A DNA stretch of 64,000 nucleotides from an uncultured Clostridium sp. (GTDB lineage: Bacteria > Bacillota > Clostridia > Lachnospirales > Lachnospiraceae). This document shows positions 1-8,317 of this stretch, piece after piece; position 1 is the stretch's first letter, and each line of letters opens with the position of its first letter. The stretch spans positions 14,634 through 78,633 of the forward strand of contig UPYT01000017.1 in assembly GCA_900538475.1 (NCBI GenBank), given 5' to 3'. Both the position numbers and the translations under genes were made by a program. The notes under the pieces were generated by a model. That model made no database searches, was not told the origin of the DNA, and saw only the letters and a program-made list of their open reading frames with translations.

Positions 1-576
1 GGCGATCAGTCCCAGAAAGGCAATGCCTATAGCATCGTTGGCAACGGTGTTTCCGCCTTCATATGCGCGGGAACCCAGGGCTTCCTGAAAAACAGAAAGC
101 ATTTTTGTTTTCTGAAGATGTTTTAACAGCAGAAAGGCAAGACTTCCTCCAATAAGGGTCCCGGCAATAAAGGAGGGCACATAGAAAAACCAGGTCAGTC
201 CGGTTTTTCCCCATATCCAGGTCATAACAGGATAGGAAAGGATGGCTCCGATGATTCCCGTTCCTATTACTTCACCAAGAAAGGCCCATACCAGTTTTCC
301 GCGGGAAAGGCGGTAAAGCATACCGGAAAGGAAGGCTCCAAAAACAGCTCCGGTCAGAGCCAGAGGAGGGATTCCCATGCAGACCATGCGGATAATACCG
401 ATGGTAAAAGCGCAGGCCAGAGCATACCAGGGCCCCAGCATAACGGCACAGGTGACGTTGATTAGATGGGCCATGGGACACATACCTTCTACCCGGAGAA
501 TGGGAGAAATGACAACGCCCAGAGCGACCATCATAGAGAGAAATACCAGTCGGGTTACATGTTTGTTTTTGTTCAT
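1..576 (-). CDS. thiW: ThiW-type ECF transporter S component (3' end outside window)
   Basis: Substrate-binding membrane subunit of an energy-coupling factor transporter, predicted for the family to import a thiamin precursor (probably the thiazole moiety). The minus strand reads from an ATG at 576 behind AAAAGAGGAAAAAG and stays open for 192 codons to the window edge, so the C-terminus is missing. The protein begins MNKNKHVTRLVFLSMMVALG and is a string of hydrophobic helices. Conserved ThiW blocks are visible: AHLINV near residue 36, LGPWYAL near 46, GEVIGTGIIGAILSYP near 107. No ATPase or T-component gene lies nearby, so it presumably shares a housekeeping ECF module. A consensus promoter, a thi-box-like aptamer and an intrinsic terminator precede it. 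Family assignment is by recognition of these blocks; the exact substrate is inference. Confidence 0.85.
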   Translation of the reverse strand, partial: MNKNKHVTRLVFLSMMVALGVVISPILRVEGMCPMAHLINVTCAVMLGPWYALACAFTIGIIRMVCMGIPPLALTGAVFGAFLSGMLYRLSRGKLVWAFLGEVIGTGIIGAILSYPVMTWIWGKTGLTWFFYVPSFIAGTLIGGSLAFLLLKHLQKTKMLSVFQEALGSRAYEGGNTVANDAIGIAFLGLIA

Positions 577-677
577 CTTTTTCCTCTTTTCTGCTGCGGA
601 AAAGGGGCGCCATTTTCTTCTGCCGCACGGTGATCCCTGCGGAGCGTTTTGTATTGCAGGAAAATACGTCCTATGAT

Positions 678-708
678 ACAAAAACAGCGTGCCGCAGAGG
701 GCACGCCG
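678..708 (-). terminator. Intrinsic terminator in the thiW leader (attenuator)
   Basis: On the minus strand a perfect 7-bp stem, GCGTGCC/GGCACGC (687-693 with 700-706), is followed directly by TGTTTTTGT. It sits between the thi-box-like aptamer and the thiW start, where a ligand-controlled transcription attenuator would lie. Confidence 0.85.
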
Positions 709-733
709 CAATGGATCAGAAAATATAGATACA

Positions 734-817
734 GCGATGGTGCCGGCTTACGCAGCTTGTAATGTCGGTCGATGCTCCAATTGCATCCTCTCAATCCGAA
801 ACACGGACTCCCATCGC
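734..817 (-). promoter_or_regulatory. TPP-riboswitch-like (thi-box) aptamer, variant
   Basis: The minus-strand leader of thiW folds into a compact domain closed by a perfect GCGATGG/CCATCGC stem (811-817 with 734-740). The 5' half matches the pyrimidine-sensing arm of TPP riboswitches: GGGAGTCC, a short loop, GGATTGAGAGG (canonical ...CTGAGA), a P3a-like hairpin GATGC/GCATC, then GACC. The 3' half is not canonical. It keeps TGCGTA, as in the usual TGCGTAGGGA, but lacks the usual CTGATC/TTGAAC motif and is shorter than a normal pyrophosphate-sensing arm. It could be a divergent TPP switch, a decayed one, or one for a thiamin precursor. A terminator follows at 678-708. Confidence 0.6.
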
Positions 818-895
818 TAATCTCTTCGTACACAGTGCCAGGGCGCTCCCCCTCACACCGATGCTGCCAAAAAGCAGATACAAAGACCTATTGCT

Positions 896-923
896 ATTAT
901 ATCTGGAAATCAAAGTTTGTCAA
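896..923 (-). promoter_or_regulatory. Consensus sigma-A promoter for the thiW leader
   Basis: The minus strand carries TTGACA (918-923) and TATAAT (896-901) separated by 16 bp. Both hexamers are perfect. Transcription would start near 889, leaving about 310 nt of leader containing the aptamer and attenuator. Confidence 0.85.
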
Positions 924-969
924 GATACGGGTAGAAAGCTTTTCGAAAAACAGGAAGAGATGCCAAATA

Positions 970-1347
970 CTATCCGCGGATATGGCGCTTCAGGGCATCA
1001 AAGCTTTCCTGGCTTAAATCATGTTCAATCCGGCAGGCGTCTGCGGAGGCAGTTTCCGGAGAAACTCCCAGTTCCACAAGCCACTGGCTGATCAGTGTGT
1101 GACGCTCATAGGTATCAGATGCCAGCTTTTTTCCTTCTTCTGTAAGAACAATGTATCCCTCACTGCTGACAGTAATATAGCCCTTGCCTCTTAAATTTTT
1201 CATTGCAACGCTGACACTGGGCTTTGAATATTCCAGCTCGTTGGCAATGTCGATGGAGCGAACCACTGGCAGCTGTTTGGAAAGAACCAGTATTGTTTCC
1301 AGATAATCTTCCACTGATTCTTCGGATTTGTGTTGGATATATCCCAT
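970..1347 (-). CDS. DtxR/MntR-family metal-dependent transcriptional regulator
   Basis: A 125-residue winged-helix regulator. The N-terminal HTH (VEDYLETILVLSKQL...RSIDIANELEYSKPSVSVAMKNLRGKGYI, roughly residues 11-60) is typical of the MntR/IdeR group, which represses metal-uptake genes when Mn2+ or Fe2+ is bound. The second half (TYERHTLISQWLVELGVSPETASADACRIEHDLS) carries the His and Glu/Asp/Cys positions of the metal-binding and dimerisation domain, here Cys-Arg-Ile-Glu-His. There is no SH3-like third domain, as in short MntR proteins. The ATG at 1347 sits behind an AAAGGAGG site. No metal transporter lies beside it in the window, so the target metal is not decided. Confidence 0.85.
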   Translation of the reverse strand: MGYIQHKSEESVEDYLETILVLSKQLPVVRSIDIANELEYSKPSVSVAMKNLRGKGYITVSSEGYIVLTEEGKKLASDTYERHTLISQWLVELGVSPETASADACRIEHDLSQESFDALKRHIRG

Positions 1348-1550
1348 GGGTAAAAACCTCCTTTTTGCTATCTCTATGTTAGCATATTTTTCAGGGAAAG
1401 GAAAGCATTATCGAAACCGGCCTGCGGCCAGGGAACCATGGCTTGACAGAGGAAGTGGGAGGGAAGTATGATAGAAACACAGAAAGCCGGATTGTGTTGG
1501 AAACCGGAAGTGAAAAAACAGGCAGTTGGATGCCAGACAGGAGGAAAAAT

Positions 1551-2336
1551 ATGCAGAAGCTGGAAAAACAATTCCATATTCATTGCCAGGAAGGAGATGT
1601 GGGACGTTATTGCATTCTTCCCGGAGATCCGGGCCGGTGCGGAGATATTGCCGCATATTTTGACAATCCCGTTCTGATTTCCCAGAATCGGGAATATACC
1701 GTGTATACAGGAACTCTTTTAGGGGAAAAGGTCAGCGTCTGTTCCACTGGAATCGGAGGACCCTCTGCCTCCATTGCCATGGAGGAGCTTCACAATATCG
1801 GGGCAGATACCTTTATTCGTGTGGGAACCTGCGGAGGCATTGATTTGAAGGTTCAGTCCGGCGATATTGTCATTGCTTCCGGTGCGATCCGCTATGAACA
1901 TACCAGCAGGGAATATGCGCCTATCGAGTATCCGGCAGTCCCGGATTTTGAAGTACTGACTGCTCTGGCAGATGCTTCCAGACAGCTTCAGAAACGGTAC
2001 CATGTAGGTGTTGTTCAGTGCAAAGACGCTTTTTACGGGCAGCATTCCCCGGAAAAAATGCCGGTTTCCTGGGAGCTGCTGCAAAAATGGGAGGCCTGGA
2101 AGCGGCTGGGAGTAAAAGCAAGTGAAATGGAGTCAGCAGCTCTGTTTGTGGTGGCGGATGCTCTGGGCTGCCGCTGCGGTTCCTGTTTCCATGTCATCTG
2201 GAATCAGGAGAGAGAGAAGGCGGGGCTGGATCAGAATATGAGTGAGGACACCTCATCAGCTGTTCTGGTGGGAATCGAGGCACTGAAGCTGATGATTCAG
2301 AGAGACAGGGAAAAGGAAAGCTTTTCAGATTTTTAA
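1551..2336 (+). CDS. Uridine phosphorylase-like nucleoside phosphorylase
   Basis: A nucleoside phosphorylase of the PNP/UDP family (nucleoside + phosphate to base + ribose-1-phosphate, cytosolic salvage). An open frame extends upstream to 1443, but the ATG at 1551 is preferred because GGAGGAAAAAT precedes it and the family's N-terminus begins there. Visible motifs are the phosphate-binding ILPGDPGRC near residue 22, [19 protein letters not shown], and the purine/pyrimidine-site block [10 protein letters not shown] near residue 187. About 261 residues is normal for the family. The C-terminus [14 protein letters not shown] is typical. Uridine is the most likely substrate, but specificity cannot be read with certainty. 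Confidence 0.85.
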   Translation: MQKLEKQFHIHCQEGDVGRYCILPGDPGRCGDIAAYFDNPVLISQNREYTVYTGTLLGEKVSVCSTGIGGPSASIAMEELHNIGADTFIRVGTCGGIDLKVQSGDIVIASGAIRYEHTSREYAPIEYPAVPDFEVLTALADASRQLQKRYHVGVVQCKDAFYGQHSPEKMPVSWELLQKWEAWKRLGVKASEMESAALFVVADALGCRCGSCFHVIWNQEREKAGLDQNMSEDTSSAVLVGIEALKLMIQRDREKESFSDF

Positions 2337-2426
2337 CATTTTTCTGGGAAAGAATTTTACAATCGGAATTTATACTGCTCCTTGCATGCAGATCGCAAAG
2401 TGACGAAAGCATATAATGAGAAAAAT

Positions 2427-4055
2427 ATGAAAAAAAGATTAGCAGCAGTAATGATGACAGGTCTGATGGCTTCTTCCGTTCTGAGTGGATGCGGGAGTCA
2501 GACAGTGCAGACAGAGCCGGCACCGAGCACACAGCCTGCTGAGACTCAAAGCGTTCCGCCTACAGAAGCACAGGCAGAAAATTCCGAAGAAGAAAAGTTC
2601 CCCAAATATGTATTTTTGTTTATTGGTGACGGAATGAGCTATCCTCAGATTCAGTTGACCAATTATTTTGTCAGCGCCTCAGAAAATCTGAACAGGGGAA
2701 CGGCTGTGGTCAAGGATGAGGAGAAAACGATTCTGGACAGCAAAAACAATTTAGCTATGATGGATTTCACAGTGTCTGGTTCAGCCCAGACATATGACAG
2801 TACATCATTTGCCCCTGATTCTGCATCAACAGCAACATCTATTGCTACAGGAAATAAAACATGGAGCGGAAGCATCAATGTCAGCGAGGATTTTTCCAAG
2901 GAATATGAAACAATTGCAGAAAAGCTCAAGGCGCAGAAGGGTTATAAAATTGGAATTCTTTCCAGTGTTAACTTAAATCATGCTACACCAGCAGCATTTT
3001 ACGCACATCAGGCATCCAGAAGCAGTTACTATGATATTGGACTGGAATTGATTGAAAGTGGATTTGATTACTTTGCAGGCGGTGGATTATTAAAACCAAC
3101 CGGATCTGAAAAGAATCAGGAGGACCTGTACACACTGGCAGAAAAGGCGGGATACCGGGTTGTAAAGACACAGGCAGAGGCAGAGGCATTGAAGCCGGAG
3201 GATGGAAAGGTAATCGTGATTGATGAGCATCTGGCTGACAGCGATGCTATGGCATATGAGCTGGATCGCACGGAAGAGCAGTGGTCTCTGGCAGATTATG
3301 TGGATAAGGGAATCGCGATGCTGGACAATGAAAACGGATTTTTCATGATGGTAGAGGGCGGAAAGATTGACTGGGCCTGCCATGCGAACGATGCAGCATC
3401 TACCATTGCAGATACCATTGCCCTGGACGATGCGGTTGAAAAAGCGGTAGAGTTCTATGAAGAGCATCCAGAAGAGACCCTGATCCTGGTAACGGGCGAT
3501 CACGAGACAGGAGGTCTGACGATTGGATTTGCAGGAACGGATTATGATACCTTCCTGACCAATTTTGAGAATCAGAAAATTTCTTATGCGAAATATGATT
3601 CTGATTATGTGAAAGCATATAAGGAGAATAAAACAGATTTTGAAACGGTTATGAAGGATGTGGAACAGCTGTTTGGACTTTTGGCACCTTCTGGAGAGGG
3701 AGAGCAGAAAGACAGCGCAGATTTCCATCCGGAATCCAATAACAGCGGCGCTCTGGAAATGACAGAGTATGAGTATGGTCTCTTAAAGGAAGCTTATGAA
3801 ACAACCATGACCCGTACCGGGGAGGAGTCTGAATTTGGTCAGGAGGAGTACATTAAGTACGGAAGCTATGAGCCGCTGACTGTGACGATTACCCACATTT
3901 TAAATAATAAGAGTGGTGTTAATTTCGGTTCTTATGCTCACACAGGTCTTCCTGTTGAGGTATTGGCAGAGGGTGCTGGCGCAGAGGTCTTTGACGGATA
4001 CTATGATAACACAGATATTTATAAAAAAATGGCATCCCTGTTAGGAGTACAATAA
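2427..4055 (+). CDS. Lipoprotein alkaline phosphatase
   Basis: A secreted, membrane-anchored alkaline phosphatase (phosphate monoester hydrolysis outside the membrane). I place the start at 2427 (MKKRLAAVMMTGLMASSVLSGCGS), which gives a textbook lipoprotein signal with lipobox LSGC; an in-frame ATG at 2382 would add 15 residues without a better ribosome site. A Ser/Thr/Pro/Glu-rich linker follows. Metal and catalytic motifs are FIGDGMSYPQ, the nucleophile block PDSASTATSIATG, GKIDWACHANDAA and LVTGDHETGG. The C-terminus (YAHTGLPVEVLAEG) supplies the last metal ligand. The gene ends 1 nt before a YibE/F gene, so the two are probably co-transcribed. Confidence 0.92.
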   Translation: MKKRLAAVMMTGLMASSVLSGCGSQTVQTEPAPSTQPAETQSVPPTEAQAENSEEEKFPKYVFLFIGDGMSYPQIQLTNYFVSASENLNRGTAVVKDEEKTILDSKNNLAMMDFTVSGSAQTYDSTSFAPDSASTATSIATGNKTWSGSINVSEDFSKEYETIAEKLKAQKGYKIGILSSVNLNHATPAAFYAHQASRSSYYDIGLELIESGFDYFAGGGLLKPTGSEKNQEDLYTLAEKAGYRVVKTQAEAEALKPEDGKVIVIDEHLADSDAMAYELDRTEEQWSLADYVDKGIAMLDNENGFFMMVEGGKIDWACHANDAASTIADTIALDDAVEKAVEFYEEHPEETLILVTGDHETGGLTIGFAGTDYDTFLTNFENQKISYAKYDSDYVKAYKENKTDFETVMKDVEQLFGLLAPSGEGEQKDSADFHPESNNSGALEMTEYEYGLLKEAYETTMTRTGEESEFGQEEYIKYGSYEPLTVTITHILNNKSGVNFGSYAHTGLPVEVLAEGAGAEVFDGYYDNTDIYKKMASLLGVQ

Positions 4056-4056
4056 T

Positions 4057-5202
4057 ATGATCAAACAGCTTTTCTCCCGGCAGAAAAGTGTGATTTTAAC
4101 AACCTTAATCGGTCTGATTTTCATAGCGGTCCTCATAGCCCTGCCAACAGGCTATGAGGATGCTTTGATTTACAAAGGGACGGAGCGGGCTGTAGGAACG
4201 GTTGTTGCCACAGATAATTCTGCCATTATTCCATCTGGACTGATTCAGTCCGGAGAGCAGATGTGTACCATTGAAATTGAAAACGGAAAATTTAAGGGAC
4301 AGACTTTGACAGGAGTCAATTTTCTGAGTGGTTCTCTGGAAAAGGACAAAATATTTAAAGAAGGAGATCGTGCACTTTTGACTATCAGCTGTCAGGAGGA
4401 TACGATAAAATCCGTTGTTTTATCGGATCACTACCGGTTGGATAAGGAAATAATCCTGCTGTTGGTTTTTGCTGTGTTTTTGATTGCATTTGCAGGAAAA
4501 AACGGAATTCAGGCTGTACTTTCTTTTGGAATTACAGTACTTGTTATCTGGAAAATTTTGGTTCCCTGCTATTTAAAGGGATATTCACCTGTCTGGACTG
4601 GAATCCTTATTACGGTTATTTTGACGGTTATGATTATCTTTTTTGTGTATGGTGCAGATATTCGAACCGTTACAGCGTCGGCTGGCTCTCTTCTTGGAGT
4701 AGCAGTTACCTGTGTGCTTGGAATTCTTTTTACGGATTTATTCCGGATACATGGTGCGGTGATGCCAAATGCAGAGTCCCTTCTCTATAGTGGTTATCAG
4801 GATCTGGATTTGACATCGATTTTTATGAGCAGTATTTTTATTGGAGCTTCGGGTGCTATGATGGATTTGGCCGTGGATATTACTTCTGCAGTTTGGGAAG
4901 TCGTAGAGAAAAAACCGGATATTTCTGCAAAAGAAGCCATGCTTTCCGGAATTCGAGTAGGAAGAGCGGCAATGGGAACGATGACAACTACGCTTCTTCT
5001 TGCATATTCCGGAGGATATATAGCACTCCTTATGGTTTTTATGGCTCAGGGAACACCGGTGGATCATATCTTGAATTATAAATATGTGGCATCAGAAATT
5101 CTGGATACTGTGGTAGGAAGCTTTGGCCTGGTTACAGTTGCTCCATTTACAGCGGCAGCAGCAGGTTTGCTCCTGACAAGAGGAAAGGCGAAACAGGAAT
5201 GA
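4057..5202 (+). CDS. YibE/F-family multipass membrane protein
   Basis: A 381-residue membrane protein of the YibE/F family, whose function is not established. An N-terminal TM (VILTTLIGLIFIAVLIAL) is followed by an extracytoplasmic beta-rich segment (about residues 35-125, including GTERAVGTVVATDNS), then six to seven TM helices. The family signature SLLGVAVTCVLGILFTDL and the block GASGAMMDLAVDITSA...AKEAMLSGIRVGRAAMGTMTTTLLLAYSGG are clear. It starts 1 nt after the alkaline phosphatase stop, which suggests a shared transcript. A role in export or ion handling linked to the phosphatase is only inference. Confidence 0.85.
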   Translation: MIKQLFSRQKSVILTTLIGLIFIAVLIALPTGYEDALIYKGTERAVGTVVATDNSAIIPSGLIQSGEQMCTIEIENGKFKGQTLTGVNFLSGSLEKDKIFKEGDRALLTISCQEDTIKSVVLSDHYRLDKEIILLLVFAVFLIAFAGKNGIQAVLSFGITVLVIWKILVPCYLKGYSPVWTGILITVILTVMIIFFVYGADIRTVTASAGSLLGVAVTCVLGILFTDLFRIHGAVMPNAESLLYSGYQDLDLTSIFMSSIFIGASGAMMDLAVDITSAVWEVVEKKPDISAKEAMLSGIRVGRAAMGTMTTTLLLAYSGGYIALLMVFMAQGTPVDHILNYKYVASEILDTVVGSFGLVTVAPFTAAAAGLLLTRGKAKQE

Positions 5203-5231
5203 TGAAACAGGAGCAGCCCTCTTTCCTTGTG

Positions 5232-5260
5232 TAGACTTTGAGACAAAACCATTGTATAAT
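5232..5260 (+). promoter_or_regulatory. Promoter for the heparinase-type gene
   Basis: TAGACT (5232-5237), a 17-bp spacer and a perfect TATAAT (5255-5260), about 110 bp before the next ATG. Confidence 0.65.
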
Positions 5261-5372
5261 GAGAGAGGTTTAGAATGTCGGCGTCCTGGATATAGGAATT
5301 CTGAATGACAGAAAACTGCAGACAGAATTTGTGTATCTAGGGCGCTTTTCAGAAGTGTATTCGGGAGGGAAC

Positions 5373-7406
5373 ATGAACACAACAGCAGAAAAGAAGGCAA
5401 AATTAAAAGAAAAATATGGCCGGAGCCAGGAGGAGACGCTCCGCTGCAGTGAATATGCAAAAAGGTGGTGGCCCAAGGAGACTTCTCATCGAATGAGAAT
5501 TGCCGACGAGGTCAGAAATCAGCTCTTTTTATTTGATCTTCCCTGGGATATGGAGCAGACGGCAGAGCCGGTGACCTTTGAGGGGGAGATTGACTGGTCC
5601 TATCAGCCCGGACCGGATCCGGAATTTATTTTCCAGATGAACCGTCATCAGTACTGGATCTGTCTGGGACAGGCGTATGCCATGACTGGGGATGAAGCCT
5701 ATGCAGAGTGCTTCGCATCTCAGCTGGTTCACTGGATCAAGAAGAATCCTCTGACAGAGGAAACAAAGGGAACCACCTGGAGAACCATTGAGGCGGGAAT
5801 CCGGGGAATTAACTGGCTTCGGGCAATGGGATACTTTGTGGACAGTCCTGCAGTAACAGACGAGGTATTTGAACAGTTTTTGTCATGTATGAAGGAGCAC
5901 GGCGTTTATCTGGCTGCCTGTGAGCGTCCGTTTTCCACAAAGAGCAACTGGGGTGTCCTGGAAAATAACGGACTGTTTGCAATTGCTCATCTTTTACAGG
6001 AAACCGGAGACTGCCCGGAGGCCGGAGCGTGGATCAAGCTGGCGAAGAAACGTCTGATTCGTCAGAATTGGGTTCAGATTCTTGATGATGGAGTGCAGTG
6101 GGAAATGTCCCCCATGTATCATAATGAGGTTCTCAAATGCTTCTTAGAGGCGCTGCAGACAGCGGCATTTTATGATGATGAATTCCCGCAGGAATTCCAG
6201 GACAAGGTAAAATCCATGGTGTTTGCAGATCGGATCTGGCAGAAGCCGGATAAAAGCCAGCCCTCTGGCGGTGACAGTGATGTGACAGATCTGAGAGATC
6301 TTCTTACAGCAGGTGCATTCTGGTTTGAGGATCCGGTTCTGAAATCCGGCGGATATGATCGGATGGATTATGAGGGAATCTGGAATTATGGAATCTGCGC
6401 GCAGGTGCGGTATGAAGCCCTTGCCTCCTGCGAACCGGAGGGTCTGGATTGCTGGCTTTCCGACAGCGGAAACTGGTATCTGCGTTCTTCCTGGCAGGAG
6501 GATGCCGATTATCTTCATATGCGGTGTGGAAGTCTGGGCGGAGGACACGGACATTTTGACAAGGGACATCTGGATCTGGTAATTGGGGGAGAGGATGTGC
6601 TGGTAGATCCGGGTCGGTATACTTATGTAGACGGAACGGAAAGACGGATGTTAAAAAGTACAAAGGCTCACAATACTGTGACAGTAGACAGCGAGGAATA
6701 TACTCACTGTGTTGATTCCTGGGGTGTGAAGGGACTCTGGCCTGCTGTAGGCGGAGCCATGAGCAGAAAAGGAAAGTATGGATTTGCAGAATGCGGCCAT
6801 CTGGGGTATATTGACCGGGGCGTCTATGTGGAACGCCGGGTACTGGCTGTAGGAACAAGGATTTATGTGGTTATGGATACCTGCTATGGAAATGGAGATC
6901 ACACACTGACCCAGCATTTCCATCCGGCTTTGAATCAGAAAGTGACTGTCCGGGAGAATGGTTTTATCCTGGAGGGAGAAAAGAGCCGCGCAGAATTCTT
7001 CTGTATTTCCGGGCAGGAGGGAAGCATTGTATTGGAGGAGGAGGCCTTCCCCGTATCTCTCCATTACAATCAGATAGAAAATGGAACGATGGTTTCCTGC
7101 AAAAAACAGGGAAACGGCGTGTTTGGAATGATGACTGTGATTGTCTGCAGTGCTCTGAATGAAAATGAGACGGGAGCCTGGGCAGAGGCAGTTCCTGTTA
7201 TGTCTGCAATGGCTGGAAAGCCTTTAAGCAGCCATGAGGCAGATGGAGTACGAATTCAGGCTCAGGGTCACACCTGGCTGGTAGTAAATGCCCATGTGGA
7301 GGCTGGAGCCAGTTGCGAGTATATCGGCGCAGAGGGAAGGTTTGGCCTGGGCCGGGTGATGGCTGCAGAGGATGAAGAAGAGGATATGACTGTTTTGAAG
7401 TGGTAA
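5373..7406 (+). CDS. Heparinase II/III-family polysaccharide lyase
   Basis: A 677-residue protein with the two-domain layout of heparinase II/III-like lyases. An alpha/alpha toroid (about residues 1-340) contains TTWRTIEAGIRGINWL, STKSNWGVLENNGLF and MSPMYHNEVL, which hold the conserved Asn, Tyr and His positions. A beta-sandwich domain follows with GGGHGHFDKGHLDLVIGGEDVLVDPGRYTY, the family's His/metal block. The ATG at 5373 follows GGGAGGGAAC; an upstream in-frame start lacks such a site. No signal peptide is visible, so it probably acts inside the cell on imported oligosaccharides of uronic-acid type. No transporter or sulfatase lies beside it, which is unusual for glycosaminoglycan use, so the substrate is unknown. 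Confidence 0.82.
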   Translation: MNTTAEKKAKLKEKYGRSQEETLRCSEYAKRWWPKETSHRMRIADEVRNQLFLFDLPWDMEQTAEPVTFEGEIDWSYQPGPDPEFIFQMNRHQYWICLGQAYAMTGDEAYAECFASQLVHWIKKNPLTEETKGTTWRTIEAGIRGINWLRAMGYFVDSPAVTDEVFEQFLSCMKEHGVYLAACERPFSTKSNWGVLENNGLFAIAHLLQETGDCPEAGAWIKLAKKRLIRQNWVQILDDGVQWEMSPMYHNEVLKCFLEALQTAAFYDDEFPQEFQDKVKSMVFADRIWQKPDKSQPSGGDSDVTDLRDLLTAGAFWFEDPVLKSGGYDRMDYEGIWNYGICAQVRYEALASCEPEGLDCWLSDSGNWYLRSSWQEDADYLHMRCGSLGGGHGHFDKGHLDLVIGGEDVLVDPGRYTYVDGTERRMLKSTKAHNTVTVDSEEYTHCVDSWGVKGLWPAVGGAMSRKGKYGFAECGHLGYIDRGVYVERRVLAVGTRIYVVMDTCYGNGDHTLTQHFHPALNQKVTVRENGFILEGEKSRAEFFCISGQEGSIVLEEEAFPVSLHYNQIENGTMVSCKKQGNGVFGMMTVIVCSALNENETGAWAEAVPVMSAMAGKPLSSHEADGVRIQAQGHTWLVVNAHVEAGASCEYIGAEGRFGLGRVMAAEDEEEDMTVLKW

Positions 7407-7445
7407 TGAAGAATAAACGTACTTTCCTGTGATATAAAAATATAG

Positions 7446-7504
7446 CTCCCTTTCAGGAGAGAGGCAGAGAAATAAAGCCTGTCTCCTGGAAGGGAGTATT
7501 TTTT
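7446..7504. terminator. Bidirectional intrinsic terminator
   Basis: CTCCCTTTCAGGAGA (7446-7460) pairs with TCTCCTGGAAGGGAG (7482-7496), followed by TATTTTTT. It separates the heparinase-type gene from the convergent, frameshifted gene. Confidence 0.85.
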
Positions 7505-7507
7505 CGC

Positions 7508-8138
7508 CTACAGAGCAGATAAAAAAGGAACAGACAGCTTACAGGCTCTGATGCGGGCATCTGCAGCCCGGAGAATATAGCTGATTTCCGGATACTGATT
7601 ATGCTGCAGAATCTGGGGAGTAATTTCAATTTTGGGTGATACGTTTTTTGTGTACAGAAAGCGGTTTCTGATAAAAATGCGGAAATGCTGTCCGTCAAGC
7701 TGAACAGCAATTCTGCCGGGAGTAAAATCTGCCAGCTTCAGAAGGGCTTTGACCAGCTTTTCTGGAATTACGATTTCAGAGCCGGCTTTTGTATAGGTAT
7801 AAATGCGGTTTCGAAGCTCTGCGCTCTGGCTGCTGTCTGCAGAATGAATTTAAGATTGCTTTCGGATCCAGGCCATCTTTTTCCTGATAAGAGATATTTT
7901 TAAGGAATGGCCTCAGACATTCTTCCAGAGCAGCTGTTTTTACAGCCTTTTGATATCGTTTGGACTGCTTACGGAAAACAAACAGGTAAAAGAGGAAAAC
8001 CAGTCCGTAAAGAAGGAAGGAGAGGGGAGAGTGTCTCAGAGTAAGAATCAGGCTGACTATTAGTCCAGCGGCGCAGATGGCAACCATAATTTGGGCAGTT
8101 CTTTTTTCCTGCTGTATTTTATTTAGTTTGTCGTTCAT
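7508..8138 (-). pseudogene. Frameshifted membrane-protein gene (two TM helices)
   Basis: The minus strand starts at 8138 (MNDKLNKIQQEKRTAQ) with two TM helices (about residues 15-55) and a cytoplasmic segment to ...EKDGLDPKAIL. The frame then runs out at about 7778. A second frame, shifted by one base and open from about 7848 to a TAG at 7508-7510, continues as IHSADSSQSAELRNRIYTY and onward to FLSAL. It has no stops for 110 codons and protein-like composition (TKAGSEIVIPEKLVKALLKL). One net extra base near 7846-7853 (run TTAAATT) would join the two into about 210 residues. I do not recognise the family. It is either a recent frameshift mutation, a sequencing error in a short A/T run, or recoding. 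Confidence 0.7.
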
Positions 8139-8254
8139 AATTTCAGTCCTTTCTGAATGATTTATCCAGGAATATTATACCAGAGGCGAGAGGGAATGAG
8201 AGGAACAATCAAACAGATAAAGTAAGAAAAGGTGAAATGACAATGTATGGCATC

Positions 8255-8283
8255 TCGACTATCGCCTTCTTTTGTGGTATAAT
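8255..8283 (+). promoter_or_regulatory. Promoter for the GTPase-NYN gene
   Basis: TCGACT (8255-8260), a 17-bp spacer and a perfect TATAAT (8278-8283), 35 bp before the ATG at 8318. Confidence 0.7.
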
Positions 8284-8317
8284 TCAGCATTATGCAGTTG
8301 CGAAGGGAGGCGTTTTT

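Noticed and set aside
272..628. Minus-strand 118-codon frame overlapping thiW
   Set aside because: Its composition (His/Ser/Arg-rich) is that of a shadow frame; the overlapping frame from 576 encodes recognisable ThiW.
778..950. Cobalamin-riboswitch-like words (ATAGGT, GGTG, GCACTGTG) in the thiW leader
   Set aside because: The conserved B12-box elements do not occur in the right order, and the thi-box-like fold with thiW downstream explains the region better.
3090..3728. 212-codon antisense frame in the alkaline phosphatase gene
   Set aside because: Composition typical of a reverse-frame shadow, while the plus frame has all catalytic motifs.
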